Source: CAILZL01 sp963791615
GTDB lineage: Bacteria; Pseudomonadota; Gammaproteobacteria; Steroidobacterales; Steroidobacteraceae
DNA: 64,000 nt
Assembly: GCA_963791615.1 (NCBI GenBank)
Contig: CAWBTE010000005.1
Span: 186,001-250,000, forward strand
Direction: 5' to 3'
Of this stretch, positions 8,042-16,996 are shown piece by piece. Both the position numbers and the translations under genes were made by a program. Positions within the stretch are counted from its first letter, which is position 1. Every line of letters begins with the position of its first letter. The notes beneath the pieces were generated by a model, which saw nothing but the letters and a program-made list of their open reading frames with translations, did no database searches and was not told the DNA's origin.

Positions 8042-9490
8042 ATGAGAATTGCTTTCGTCGCCTCTGAAATCACTCCCTTTGCCAAGACCGGCGGGCTGGC
8101 AGATGTAGCGGGCGCCTTGCCACAAGCCCTGCAGCAACTGGGGCACGAGCTGCGGGTATTCATGCCGCTGTATGCCACTGTGCGCAATGGCCCGTTTGCT
8201 TTGCAGCCCGTGGAAAATATCCAGAACGTGGCGCTGACAATGGGTGCGCAGACCTACGAGTTTTCGGTGTTCAGCAGTACGCCGCCGGGGGCGGGTCTCG
8301 GCATCTACCTGATCGACTGCCCCGAGCTGTATTCGCGCCGCACGCTGTACACCAATGATGCGGACGAGCATCGCCGTTTCATCCTGCTGCAACGCGCGAC
8401 GCTGGAATCGCTGCAACGCATGCAGTTCGCGCCCGACATTCTGCATTGCAATGACTGGCACACCGCCTTGTTGCCATTGCTGCTCAGAACCAGTTACAGC
8501 TGGGATCGACTGTTCCAGAACACACGCTCGCTCATCAGCATTCACAATATCGGCTATCAGGGCATATTTGCCGCCTCCGCCATGCTGGACCTGGGCGTGC
8601 TGGACGTGCTGGCGCATATCCGCAGCGAAGACCGCATGCTCGGTCAGATCAACTGGCTGAAGGAAGGCATCTATCACGCCGACGCAGTGAGTACGGTCAG
8701 CCCGACTTACGCACGCGAGATCTGCATGCCGGAAGAAGGTTACGGACTGGATACCACCTTGCGCGCCCGTACCGATGCCGTGGTTGGCATCCTTAATGGT
8801 GTGGACTATCAAAGCTGGAACCCAGCTACTGACGCCATGCTGCCCGCGCAATTCACCGCCGATAATCTGCGTGGCAAGCAGCAGTGCAAGCGCGCGCTGC
8901 TCAAACTGGCGCAGCTTCCTGTAGACGAAACCACGCCACTGATCGGGATTGTGTCGCGGCTCGCTCATCAGAAAGGCATCGACCTGTTGATGCAGACGCT
9001 GCCTGAGTTGCTGAGTTCACGCGAGTTCGCACTGTGCATTCTCGGTAGTGGTGACCCACAGTACGTGGCGTTCTTCAATGAACTGGCGCAGCGCTTTCCG
9101 GAGCGCGTTTATTTCCGTCATGGTTATGATGAACCCCTGGCGCACCTGATCGAAGCCGGCAGCGACCTGTTCCTGATGCCCTCGCTGTATGAGCCCTGCG
9201 GACTGAATCAGATGTACAGCCTCAAGTACGGCACCATTCCCATCGTGCGCCGGACCGGCGGCCTGGCTGACTCGGTACAGATGTGGGATGGCCGCAACGG
9301 CAACGGCGTGATGTTCAACGACTACGATGCGGCTGCAGTGAACTGGGCCGTCAACACTGCGCTGGATCTGTTCAAGGACAATGTGGTCAGAGCGGCCATG
9401 ATCCGCAATGGCATGACCCGGGATTTTTCATGGGAAAAGCAGGCACTGGAATATGTGCGGCTGTATGGACGGATGATTCAACCCACGTAG
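8042..9490 (+). CDS. glgA: Glycogen synthase (ADP-glucose type)
   Basis: Cytoplasmic GT5 glycosyltransferase that extends alpha-1,4-glucan from ADP-glucose; 482 aa, full length. The N-terminal ADP-glucose site KTGGLADVAGALP is present at residues 15-28. The N-domain HNIGYQG and C-domain motifs IGIVSRLAHQKGIDLL and PSLYEPCGLNQMYSLKYGTIPIVRRTGGLADSV (E-X7-E region) are clear. The stop TAG lies inside a 28-bp palindrome (9487-9514). glgC is close by on the other strand, which supports a glycogen locus; no branching enzyme, phosphorylase or debranching gene is in the window. The long antisense frame at 8006-8968 is a shadow. Confidence 0.97.
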   Translation: MRIAFVASEITPFAKTGGLADVAGALPQALQQLGHELRVFMPLYATVRNGPFALQPVENIQNVALTMGAQTYEFSVFSSTPPGAGLGIYLIDCPELYSRRTLYTNDADEHRRFILLQRATLESLQRMQFAPDILHCNDWHTALLPLLLRTSYSWDRLFQNTRSLISIHNIGYQGIFAASAMLDLGVLDVLAHIRSEDRMLGQINWLKEGIYHADAVSTVSPTYAREICMPEEGYGLDTTLRARTDAVVGILNGVDYQSWNPATDAMLPAQFTADNLRGKQQCKRALLKLAQLPVDETTPLIGIVSRLAHQKGIDLLMQTLPELLSSREFALCILGSGDPQYVAFFNELAQRFPERVYFRHGYDEPLAHLIEAGSDLFLMPSLYEPCGLNQMYSLKYGTIPIVRRTGGLADSVQMWDGRNGNGVMFNDYDAAAVNWAVNTALDLFKDNVVRAAMIRNGMTRDFSWEKQALEYVRLYGRMIQPT

Positions 9491-9514
9491 GGGCAGTTCG
9501 CGAACCGTCCCTAC
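9487..9514. terminator. Palindrome shared by two convergent genes and containing both stop codons
   Basis: An almost perfect 28-bp palindrome with half-site GTAGGGGCAGTTCG. The glgA stop TAG (9488-9490) lies in its left arm and the opposing lipoprotein gene's stop (9511-9513) in its right arm. As RNA it forms a hairpin in either direction, so it could act as a two-way terminator, though neither side has a strong U-run. It belongs to a short palindrome family repeated near 31.5, 33.0 and 37.4 kb. Confidence 0.75.
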
Positions 9515-9975
9515 CTCAATATCCCCAGATCCACCATGCCCTGATCGGTGAAGGGAATCTTGCGCACGATGCCCTTGCTGAGCACCACCGTGCCGCTGAA
9601 TGCGTACTGCACTTTGCCGTTGTTCTTGCTGTCCAGCTTGTTGAGCATACGGCCCACGCTGCTCATGAAGTTGGTGCGCACCACGGTGTCGAATTCCGCT
9701 TCACCCAGCGCAGGCACGATGAATGGCTCGTTGCTGGAGCCTTCGGCAAAGCTGTCACCCTGCAAATACAGCTTGTAGTCGATGCCACGGATGGGCAACT
9801 CGCGATCATTGGGATTGCGCACATGCAGGCGGATCTTGAATTGCTGACTGAAGACATCGGCCGACACCATGCCGACATTGATGATCGACAGCTTCGGCGC
9901 TTCAAACCGGGTGCTGGCGCAACCGCCCATCAGCAACACACAGGCCAGCAGCAAACTCTTGCAGATCAGATTCAT
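9511..9975 (-). CDS. LEA14-like (WHy domain) lipoprotein
   Basis: 154 aa lipoprotein: hydrophobic leader and lipobox MGGC with Cys19. The mature part reads as a single Water-stress/Hypersensitive response (LEA type 2) beta-sandwich: LSIINVGMVSADVFSQQFKIRLHVRNPNDRELPIRGIDYKLYL, then GEAEFDTVVRTNFM. In bacteria such proteins are envelope or periplasmic proteins of unclear role, sometimes tied to stress. Good ribosome site GAGGAT about 8 bases before ATG at 9975. It converges on glgA and shares the palindromic end. Confidence 0.8.
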   Translation of the reverse strand: MNLICKSLLLACVLLMGGCASTRFEAPKLSIINVGMVSADVFSQQFKIRLHVRNPNDRELPIRGIDYKLYLQGDSFAEGSSNEPFIVPALGEAEFDTVVRTNFMSSVGRMLNKLDSKNNGKVQYAFSGTVVLSKGIVRKIPFTDQGMVDLGILR

Positions 9976-10057
9976 GCCATCCTCGCCGGTAACGATTCCC
10001 GAATGATTTTCAATCGTGCTGATGGTAAGTCCCGCTGACGATAAACGACACCTGTCG

Positions 10058-10092
10058 CCAGTACCGGGACAGTGAGCCTGCCCCGGTACTGG
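10058..10092 (-). terminator. Hairpin downstream of glgC
   Basis: Perfect 11-bp stem, CCAGTACCGGG at 10058-10068 and its complement at 10082-10092, with a 13-base loop. It lies directly after the glgC stop (10096). There is no clear U-tract, so it may stabilise or partly terminate the transcript. Confidence 0.65.
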
Positions 10093-10095
10093 CTG

Positions 10096-11397
10096 CTACA
10101 GCGCATCCAGCATTTCGCGCGTGATCAGCAATCGGCCTTTTTCAGTGACGTAGAAACGCCTGGCATCTTCAACAGGATCAACGCCAATTTTCGTGCCCGG
10201 CGGCACCACCGCCCCGGTATCGATAATCGCATTCTTGACAATGCAGTCAGGGCCGATACGCACATCCGGGAACAGCAGCGATTTTTCAATGTAGCTGCGC
10301 TCGTTGACCCGCACATTGGTGAACAGCAGTGAATCCACCACTTCAGCGCCGGAAATAATGCAGCCACCCGATACCATGGAATTGATCGCCATGCCACGCC
10401 GGCCTTCTTCATTGAGCACGAACTTCGCAGGTGGCTGCTGTCGCTGGAAAGTCCAGATCGGCCACTGCGAATCATAGATGTTCAGTTCCGGATCGGCGGC
10501 TACCAGCTCCATGTTGGCTTCGTAGAAGGCGTCAACAGTCCCCACATCACGCCAGTACTGCTGCGCCCGCGTGCGCACATCCCGGAATGCATACGCCATC
10601 ACATTCAGATTGTTGATGGCCTGCGGGATGATGTTCTTGCCGAAGTCATGCGCGCTGTCCGGATCGGCGGCATCCGCCTCCAGCAGCTTGAACAACAGCC
10701 GCGCATTGAACACATAGATGCCCATGGAACCCAGGGACATATCTTCCCGGCCCGGCATGCAATCCGGATTGGCGGGTTTTTCATTGAACTTGACGACGCG
10801 CTGTCCATCATCAATGGTCATCACGCCAAACCCCTTGGCATCTTCACGCGGTACTTCCACCACACCGACGGTGATGTCGGCACGGCTCTCGACATGGAAA
10901 GCCAGCATCGGGCCATAGTCCATTTTGTAGATATGATCGCCGGCCAGCACCAGCACGAAACGCGGGTTGTGGAGCTTCATGATTGACAGGTTCTGATACA
11001 GCGCATCGGCCGTACCGCGATACCAGTCTTCGCCCAGCTGCTGCTGCGCCGGAATGATCTCGATAAACTCGCCAAACTCGCCACGCAGGAAGTTCCAGCC
11101 GCGCTGCATGTGACGAATCAGTGAATGCGCCTTGTACTGAGTCAGCACCGACACACGCCGGATGCCGGAATTGACGCAGTTGGACAGTACAAAATCGATG
11201 ATGCGGAACTTGCCGCCAAACTGGGTGGATGGCTTGCAGCGATTCGCGGTCAGATGCTTCAGGCGCTCGCCGCGACCGCCTGCCATGATCACGGCCAGTG
11301 TGCTCTGTGTCATCCGGCTCACATAACGCCTGGGCGCAGCCTGACGGCTGGCAGCGGGCTTGGCCGGCGCTGTTTCCGGTTTTGGTTGATGATCCAT
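10096..11397 (-). CDS. glgC: Glucose-1-phosphate adenylyltransferase (ADP-glucose pyrophosphorylase)
   Basis: Makes ADP-glucose for GlgA, the regulated step of glycogen synthesis; 433 aa. The nucleotidyltransferase signature is VIMAGGRGERLKHLTANRCKP, then the GGKFRIIDFVLSNCVNSGIRR and LGEDWYRGTADALYQN segments and VLVLAGDHIYKMDY. The C-terminus has the left-handed beta-helix hexapeptides (SGAEVVDSLLFTNVRVNERSYIEKSLLFPDVRIG). The first 28 residues (Pro/Ala-rich, to SRMTQS) lie ahead of the usual start; MTQSTLAVIMAGG at about 11313 is an alternative start. It diverges from the secreted-protein gene at 11525. Confidence 0.96.
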   Translation of the reverse strand: MDHQPKPETAPAKPAASRQAAPRRYVSRMTQSTLAVIMAGGRGERLKHLTANRCKPSTQFGGKFRIIDFVLSNCVNSGIRRVSVLTQYKAHSLIRHMQRGWNFLRGEFGEFIEIIPAQQQLGEDWYRGTADALYQNLSIMKLHNPRFVLVLAGDHIYKMDYGPMLAFHVESRADITVGVVEVPREDAKGFGVMTIDDGQRVVKFNEKPANPDCMPGREDMSLGSMGIYVFNARLLFKLLEADAADPDSAHDFGKNIIPQAINNLNVMAYAFRDVRTRAQQYWRDVGTVDAFYEANMELVAADPELNIYDSQWPIWTFQRQQPPAKFVLNEEGRRGMAINSMVSGGCIISGAEVVDSLLFTNVRVNERSYIEKSLLFPDVRIGPDCIVKNAIIDTGAVVPPGTKIGVDPVEDARRFYVTEKGRLLITREMLDAL

Positions 11398-11524
11398 GCT
11401 GACCTCTCTTGATCACGCGGTTCGCACATTCCGGATGCGCGGCTGCGTATTAACTTTCGTTATTCCCCACTACACTGTGCAAACCCTGCCGTTCCACAAC
11501 ATCGTCAAGGATCAATTCAGCGTA

Positions 11525-12256
11525 ATGCCCCGCTTTGCCTCACAAGACTTGAACACCCTGCCCGGCGTTCGCACTGTATCGCATCAATGCGGGTTGTGGC
11601 GATGCACACTTGCGTTGCTGACGACCCTGCTGATCGCACCGCATTCAGTCAATGCCGCCGCTGCTGCCCCGGCGTCTGCCAACGACGCAGAACCAAAAAC
11701 CACCCTGCAAAATCAATGCCTGCCCGGACAGGATGCGTTGCTGCGCGTCCGGCTCAACGGCAGCATCAATCACGAACTGTCATGGGACGCGAGCCAGTTG
11801 AATTGCGCTGGATCAGTGCGACCAGACACCCAGGGTGGCAAGGGCGGTTTGCGCCTGCGCTTCAGCGCTCGTGGCAATGCCAAACCCGAAAATCTGGTCA
11901 TGCTGTTCGGTATCACCGGTCTCAGGGAAGGCGCTGACGGCAAGGCACTGCCCGCCAACCTCACCATCATGATCGAGGGCAAAGGCGAGTTCTACGCCAC
12001 GCAAGGTGACAACAAATGCACGGTGGATGAAATCCACCAGACACCGCTGCAAGGAATCCCGTTACGCCAGCGCGCCTATCAAGTCAGTGCGCGCGGCTTC
12101 TGCACCCAGCCGGCGCGTGCCCTGAATGGCGAAGGCTCAGTGCTGGTCAGTCGTTTCGATTTTGTTGGTCGCGTCGACTTCAGTTCTGATGATTCGACTG
12201 ACCCCGTTGCGGGCGCCAGCCGCCGCGTCACTCCATTGCAACAGAACAATCCGTGA
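11525..12256 (+). CDS. Secreted protein of unknown function
   Basis: Not recognised. About 243 aa from ATG 11525 (MPRFASQDLNTLPG); the frame is open further upstream to 11396, but that part overlaps the glgC start and looks non-coding. A signal peptide is visible: CGLWRCTLALLTTLLIAPHSVNAAAAAPASA, with cleavage likely near VNA. Four cysteines in the mature part (CLPG, LNCAG, NKCTV, GFCTQ) could form disulfides. AAGGA occurs about a dozen bases upstream of the start. It precedes the DUF192 gene by 12 bases, suggesting co-transcription. Confidence 0.6.
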   Translation: MPRFASQDLNTLPGVRTVSHQCGLWRCTLALLTTLLIAPHSVNAAAAAPASANDAEPKTTLQNQCLPGQDALLRVRLNGSINHELSWDASQLNCAGSVRPDTQGGKGGLRLRFSARGNAKPENLVMLFGITGLREGADGKALPANLTIMIEGKGEFYATQGDNKCTVDEIHQTPLQGIPLRQRAYQVSARGFCTQPARALNGEGSVLVSRFDFVGRVDFSSDDSTDPVAGASRRVTPLQQNNP

Positions 12257-12268
12257 GTCATTCCCGAT

Positions 12269-12790
12269 ATGTATTCCACACTGAAAAAGCTGATCAACTC
12301 ACTGTTTTTTGCCGCCTTGCTGGGCACCCTGATCAACAGTGCCTGTGCGGATACCGCAACCACTCAGGTGGCGCCTGAACCTCTCAGTAAATTCCCGCAG
12401 TCAACACTGGCTATCCATACCCCCGACGGCCGTCAGCATGCCATCCGTATCTGGCTCGCTGACAGCGATGTACATCGTCAGCAGGGCCTGATGTGGGTGA
12501 AGTCATTGCCTGACAAGACCGGCATGCTGTTCGTATTTGATCGGCCGCAACAGATCCAGATGTGGATGAAGAACACGCTGATTCCGCTGGATATGCTGTT
12601 CATTGACGCGAATGGCCGCATCGACAGCATCGCCGTAAACACCACTCCCATGTCACTGAAAATCATCGCCGCCGAGAATCCGGTGCTCGGCGTACTGGAA
12701 CTGGCGGGAGGCAGCACTTCGAAGCTGGGCATCAAGGCGGGCGCAATCGTCAAATTTCCGACGTTTGGTTCAGTGAGAGGCAGTCGCTAA
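12269..12790 (+). CDS. DUF192 family exported protein
   Basis: 173 aa with an N-terminal signal peptide (LFFAALLGTLINSACA). The mature part is a complete DUF192 domain: LADSDVHRQQGLMWVKSLPDKTGMLFVFDRPQQIQMWMKNTLIPLDMLFIDANGRI, ending GGSTSKLGIKAGAIVKF. The family is widespread and has no settled function; many members are periplasmic. Twelve bases after the preceding secreted-protein gene, same strand. Confidence 0.85.
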   Translation: MYSTLKKLINSLFFAALLGTLINSACADTATTQVAPEPLSKFPQSTLAIHTPDGRQHAIRIWLADSDVHRQQGLMWVKSLPDKTGMLFVFDRPQQIQMWMKNTLIPLDMLFIDANGRIDSIAVNTTPMSLKIIAAENPVLGVLELAGGSTSKLGIKAGAIVKFPTFGSVRGSR

Positions 12791-12917
12791 TAGCGCTAAT
12801 AGCAGGTTGTATTAAGCCCCCCACCTGTGCTTTGCTTGAATCGTCGTTGAACAAGCAGGCTGCTTCAGCCAGAAAAATCGCCAGTTGAAATTTGAGAAAT
12901 CCATGTATTGCCGCAAC

Positions 12918-15869
12918 ATGAAAATTCGCCGCGCCGTGTTGATTGCGCTCTCGGCCACCCTGGCCAGTGGCAACTACGCGTTAGCCGCTGATGCCGCACC
13001 CGTAGACGCGCTGGAAGAAGTCATCGTGACTGGCTCGCGCATCCGTCAGGATACCTACAGCAGCTCGGCACCCATGGACATCCTGACGCCGACCACCGCA
13101 ATGGCGCAGGGCATCAGCAGTGTGGCTGGCTTGCTGCAGTCTGCAACCATCGCCGCCGGCTCACCGCAGGTCACGGCCGCTTCATCAACTGCCTTTGTGG
13201 AAAATGGTGGCATCGGCGCATCGACTCTGTCACTACGCGGCCTGGGCGCCAACCGGACCCTGACCCTGTTGAACGGCCGCCGCGCCGGTCCCGCCGGTAC
13301 CCGCGGCGGCGTCTCGTCTTTTGATCTGAATGTGATTCCACTGGGCGCCGTCGAACGCATTGAAATACTCAAGGATGGCGCTTCGTCTGTATACGGCTCG
13401 GATGCAGTGGCAGGCGTGGTTAATATCATTACCAGAAAAGGTGATGGCGGTTCCGTGGAAGGCTTCGTTTCCAGACCCACGGATAGAGGTGGCGCGGAAT
13501 CACGCCTCAGCGCCACATGGGGTCAGCAGTTTGATCGTGGCAACTTCAGGGTGACGCTCGACCATCATCGCGAAGCAGAATTGGCCAAGGGTGATCGCGG
13601 TTATTTCAGCTGCAATGAATCATACATTTTCAACCCCACCACAGGCGCACGCCGCGACGTGATCGATCCACGCACTGGCAAGCCACGTTGCAACGATCTG
13701 ACCTGGGGACATGTATGGGTTTATGACTATGCCGCTGATTTCGGCGATGGCTCCAGCAACGTGCCGGATTTCCCTACTCTCACGCAGTACGACTATGACG
13801 GCAATCTGGGTCAGTACATCCCCGGCTACGATGTGGATCCAGGCAATCCCTACTGGCTGACCACGCCGGCTGGCTGGTTTCCGGTGAACTACGATCGCGC
13901 GTCGGATGCCGTAACCAATGCGGATCACCCGTTCCAGGATGCAGCCTCACTGATCCCGAAAACTGACAGAGACACTCTGTTCGCTGAAGGTGAATTCGAA
14001 TTCAGCGATAGCGTTACTGGCTATTCAGAAGTTTTGCTGAATCGCCGCAAGACCCATGCAAACGGCTATCGACAATTCTGGGGCTATGTCTATACCGAAG
14101 ATTTTAATTTCAGTGACTACGATGTCATAGCTGGCTCCGGTAACCCGCTCAGCGCTGGCTGGAGCGGTGCACAATTCCTGAGCCCGTTATCCATCACCGA
14201 TCATGACGACGATGCTATCGACGTGAAGTACCAGCGCGTCGTGGCTGGATTGCGTGGCGACATCAATGAATCCTGGAACTGGGATGTGTCTTACCAGTTC
14301 AGCCAGTCCAATGGTTCGTATACCTTTGATCAGATCTATGCAGACGCCATCGACGATCAGGATTTCGCCCTGGGTTCATGCACGGGCACAGTTACATCAG
14401 TACGTGGCGTACCCTGCCTCAACATCCCCTGGCTGGATCCGCAATTCCTGCGCGGCAACTTTTCGCCGCAGATGCAGAACTACCTGTTCGGTAGCGAAAC
14501 CGGCCAGACCCGGTACACGCAATGGACCATTGAGGGTTATGTAGCGGGTGAGCTGCTGCAACTGCCTCATGGGCCAATGAGCATTGCCGTCGGCGCCCAG
14601 TATCAGTACGACAGGATCAAGGATACACCGGGCGAAATCACTCTGGCTGACAACGTCTGGGGCTCTACCACAGCCGGTATCACGCAAGGCGATGACCATT
14701 CCAAAGCCCTGTTCGGAGAACTGAACGCTCCACTGCTGGCTGATTTGCCGGCGGTTAAAGCACTCAATCTGAATGCCTCGGTGCGTTATACCGATGTGGC
14801 CTCCTATGGCAGTGATACCACTTACAAGGCCGGCCTGAACTGGCAGATCACGCCGACATTGCGTATGCGAGTGAATGAAGGCACGTCCTTCCGCTCGCCC
14901 GCATTGTTCGAGCTGTATCTGGCCAACCAGACCAGCTTTGCGCGTCAAAGCAATATTGACCCGTGCCGCAATTGGGGGGACGCATTGGCAACTGGCGGTA
15001 TTTCTCAACGAGTAGCGGACAATTGTGCTGCCGCCGGATTACCGGATGATTTTGCTGACGCTTTCAGCTCGGCAACCGTGGAAGGCAGCGGCGGTTCTGG
15101 ACAACTGAAAGCAGAAACTTCCCGATCAAGAACCTTCGGCATCGTCTGGCAGCCGGCATTCGCCGATCTGAACATTTCTGCCGACTATTTCGACATTGAT
15201 ATCAGGAACGAAGTCATCCAGCTTGGCGCCCAATACATCGTACTGGGGTGTTATGACTCAGCGTCCTTCGCCAATGAACCGCTGTGCGATCTGTTCGAGC
15301 GAAGATCAAGTGACAACGGTATCGATGATGTCAGGGACGATTTCATGAATATTGCCCGCCAGAAGAATCGTGGCTGGGATCTGGCTGCCACCTATCGGTT
15401 AGGCATTGGTCCCGGCAAACTGATCGTCGATACCCAGCATACTTTTCAACTGGAAGATACTCAGGCGCTGTTCGAGGGAACAACCATTGATACCAATGGC
15501 GAATTTGGTGACCCCAGATGGACAGGACGTCTCAGCCTGAATTATGAGCTGGATCCGTGGAGCTTCTACTGGGGCATCAACGCCATCGGCAAGGTATCAA
15601 ATGAGAAAAGATATGGCGGCAACACCGCCACTTATCGCGGCGAAACCGTGAGGATGGTCATCGGCGCGCCGACGATCTCCTATCACTCATTCTCACTCGC
15701 CCGTGAGTTCAAGAATGTTGGAGTGTCAGCCACCTTCGGCGTCGCCAATGCCTTCAACCAGCCACCCCCGCAGGTCTCGACGCTGTCCCCTAGTGGACTG
15801 GATCTGGAGTTTGAAGGTCGCTCAGCGTTCTATTCGCAGTACGACTGGATCGGCAGACGCTTCTTCTGA
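12918..15869 (+). CDS. TonB-dependent outer-membrane receptor
   Basis: Outer-membrane beta-barrel importer powered by TonB; about 983 aa. The signal peptide begins MKIRRAVLIALSATLASGNYALAA; the frame extends back to TTG 12885, but 12918 (or ATG 12903) gives a sensible leader. A TonB box-like LEEVIVTGSRIRQ follows, then the plug (LSLRGLGANRTLTLLNGRR, LNVIPLGAVERIEILKDGASSVYGSDAVAGVVNII) and a long barrel (VRYTDVASYGSDTTYKAGLNWQ, FRSPALFELYLANQ). It ends with the terminal aromatic IGRRFF. The substrate cannot be read from sequence. A hairpin follows, then a sulfotransferase gene. Confidence 0.95.
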   Translation: MKIRRAVLIALSATLASGNYALAADAAPVDALEEVIVTGSRIRQDTYSSSAPMDILTPTTAMAQGISSVAGLLQSATIAAGSPQVTAASSTAFVENGGIGASTLSLRGLGANRTLTLLNGRRAGPAGTRGGVSSFDLNVIPLGAVERIEILKDGASSVYGSDAVAGVVNIITRKGDGGSVEGFVSRPTDRGGAESRLSATWGQQFDRGNFRVTLDHHREAELAKGDRGYFSCNESYIFNPTTGARRDVIDPRTGKPRCNDLTWGHVWVYDYAADFGDGSSNVPDFPTLTQYDYDGNLGQYIPGYDVDPGNPYWLTTPAGWFPVNYDRASDAVTNADHPFQDAASLIPKTDRDTLFAEGEFEFSDSVTGYSEVLLNRRKTHANGYRQFWGYVYTEDFNFSDYDVIAGSGNPLSAGWSGAQFLSPLSITDHDDDAIDVKYQRVVAGLRGDINESWNWDVSYQFSQSNGSYTFDQIYADAIDDQDFALGSCTGTVTSVRGVPCLNIPWLDPQFLRGNFSPQMQNYLFGSETGQTRYTQWTIEGYVAGELLQLPHGPMSIAVGAQYQYDRIKDTPGEITLADNVWGSTTAGITQGDDHSKALFGELNAPLLADLPAVKALNLNASVRYTDVASYGSDTTYKAGLNWQITPTLRMRVNEGTSFRSPALFELYLANQTSFARQSNIDPCRNWGDALATGGISQRVADNCAAAGLPDDFADAFSSATVEGSGGSGQLKAETSRSRTFGIVWQPAFADLNISADYFDIDIRNEVIQLGAQYIVLGCYDSASFANEPLCDLFERRSSDNGIDDVRDDFMNIARQKNRGWDLAATYRLGIGPGKLIVDTQHTFQLEDTQALFEGTTIDTNGEFGDPRWTGRLSLNYELDPWSFYWGINAIGKVSNEKRYGGNTATYRGETVRMVIGAPTISYHSFSLAREFKNVGVSATFGVANAFNQPPPQVSTLSPSGLDLEFEGRSAFYSQYDWIGRRFF

Positions 15870-15937
15870 TCGACGTCGAGCTATCTGCGAAGAAATCGGT
15901 TCGACAGGTAGTCACAACATCGGGATCGATGACACCT

Positions 15938-15968
15938 GACATGCCGACCATATAAGGGTCGGCATGTC
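15938..15968 (+). terminator. Strong hairpin after the TonB-dependent receptor gene
   Basis: Perfect 12-bp stem (GACATGCCGACC at 15938-15949 with its complement at 15957-15968) and a 7-base loop ATATAAG. It lies 69 bases after the receptor stop and 18 bases before the sulfotransferase ATG. No U-run follows, so partial termination or transcript stabilisation is possible. Confidence 0.7.
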
Positions 15969-15985
15969 CATTCTGGAGTTGATAC

Positions 15986-16777
15986 ATGCCGGTGATTCGC
16001 GCCAAGGCGGACAATCTCAACGAGCTGAATGCAAATTTTGCACAGACGCCGCTCACTGAACCGGTATTCCTGAACAGCGTACCCAAGTGCGGCACACATC
16101 TGATCCGCAATATCTTCCGCATGTTCGTTCCGGTGGCGCAGCAATACCACGCTGCATTCATCCAGATTCCGATCCTGCGCCAGCATCTGGCCGCGTTTTC
16201 AGCAGCCACACCGCGACTGAGCTGGGGACACCTGCTGTTCTCGGACGATTCTGCCATCGCACTGCGCAAGGTTCATCACCTGGTGCTGGTACGCGACCCT
16301 TATGACTGGGTGCTGGCGCGGGCGCGCTTCTTTCTGTCAGACACCTTTCAGGGATCGCTTGAGCATTTGAAACATGGCAACGTCGCCATGGATGAAATTC
16401 TCAACATGATGATTTTCGGCATTCACGACAAGGTGCCAACCCTGCAGGAGATCTACCAACACAATGCCTGCTCGTGGCTGGGCACCAAAGCGACACTGGT
16501 GCGCTACGAAGAACTGGTGGGCCACCTGAAGAATCTGCACACCGATGCGGCCAGCAATTACTTCACGGCGCTGCTACGCGCGGGCGGCATCAGGGAACTG
16601 CCTGCGGATTGGCGTGAAAGAGTTGTGGTCGGATCAGACCGTAAACAAAGCGGCACGGCGCGCGAGAATCTCAGTGGCCTGTCGGTTGCCATTCCCGATG
16701 AACTGCCTGCGGCTCAGAAGCGACTGGTCGAGTTTGCGGCGCCAGGTCTGCGACAGATTCTGGGCTATGCGGGTTAA
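15986..16777 (+). CDS. PAPS-dependent sulfotransferase family protein
   Basis: 263 aa. The 5'-phosphosulfate-binding loop appears near the N-terminus as NSVPKCGTHLIRNIF, equivalent to the family PKSGT motif. The 3'-phosphate-binding region follows as VLVRDPYDWVLARARFF, and a C-terminal SGTARENLSGLS matches the usual substrate/PAPS-contacting end. It would move sulfate from PAPS to a hydroxyl or amine of an unknown acceptor. No signal peptide, so it is cytoplasmic. The start has GGAG 11 bases upstream. It lies behind a TonB-dependent receptor and converges with a small ORF, overlapping it by four bases. Confidence 0.8.
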   Translation: MPVIRAKADNLNELNANFAQTPLTEPVFLNSVPKCGTHLIRNIFRMFVPVAQQYHAAFIQIPILRQHLAAFSAATPRLSWGHLLFSDDSAIALRKVHHLVLVRDPYDWVLARARFFLSDTFQGSLEHLKHGNVAMDEILNMMIFGIHDKVPTLQEIYQHNACSWLGTKATLVRYEELVGHLKNLHTDAASNYFTALLRAGGIRELPADWRERVVVGSDRKQSGTARENLSGLSVAIPDELPAAQKRLVEFAAPGLRQILGYAG

Positions 16778-16980
16778 CGTCCCACCAGCCGCGACAACCA
16801 TGAACTCTTGAGGCCGTCGACGTGCAGATCGTTGACCTTGGGCAACACCAGGTCGGACAGGTCCAGTTTGAGCAGCGCTTCTTCCTGCTGGCCGGTCAGC
16901 GGCAAGGTGAATGCATCGGACCTGGCAGATTTCGCGGTCGCCAGAACCGGGTTTGACTGGGTAGCAGCAGCAGAACGCAT
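16774..16980 (-). CDS. Small 68-aa protein of unknown function with a strong ribosome site
   Basis: Not recognised. 68 aa, starting MRSAAATQSNPVLATAKSAR and ending SSWLSRLVGR, with an amphipathic middle (EEALLKLDLSDLVLPKVNDLHV). GAGGAG lies 6-11 bases before the ATG, among the clearest ribosome sites in the window. It has no Cys, Tyr or transmembrane segment and no signal peptide. It converges with the sulfotransferase gene and overlaps its end by four bases. Three 14-bp repeats sit just upstream (16997-17038). It could be a peptide precursor or a small regulator; it could also be a fortuitous frame. Confidence 0.5.
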   Translation of the reverse strand: MRSAAATQSNPVLATAKSARSDAFTLPLTGQQEEALLKLDLSDLVLPKVNDLHVDGLKSSWLSRLVGR

Positions 16981-16996
16981 GAAAACTCCTCAAGGC

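Noticed and set aside
8006..8968. A 320-aa open frame antisense to glgA
   Set aside because: No recognisable domain and full overlap with a clear glgA; codon-pattern artefact.
16774..16980. RaxX-like tyrosine-sulfated peptide next to a sulfotransferase
   Set aside because: The 68-aa product has no Tyr and no RaxA/RaxB exporter genes are present, so this specific model fails.
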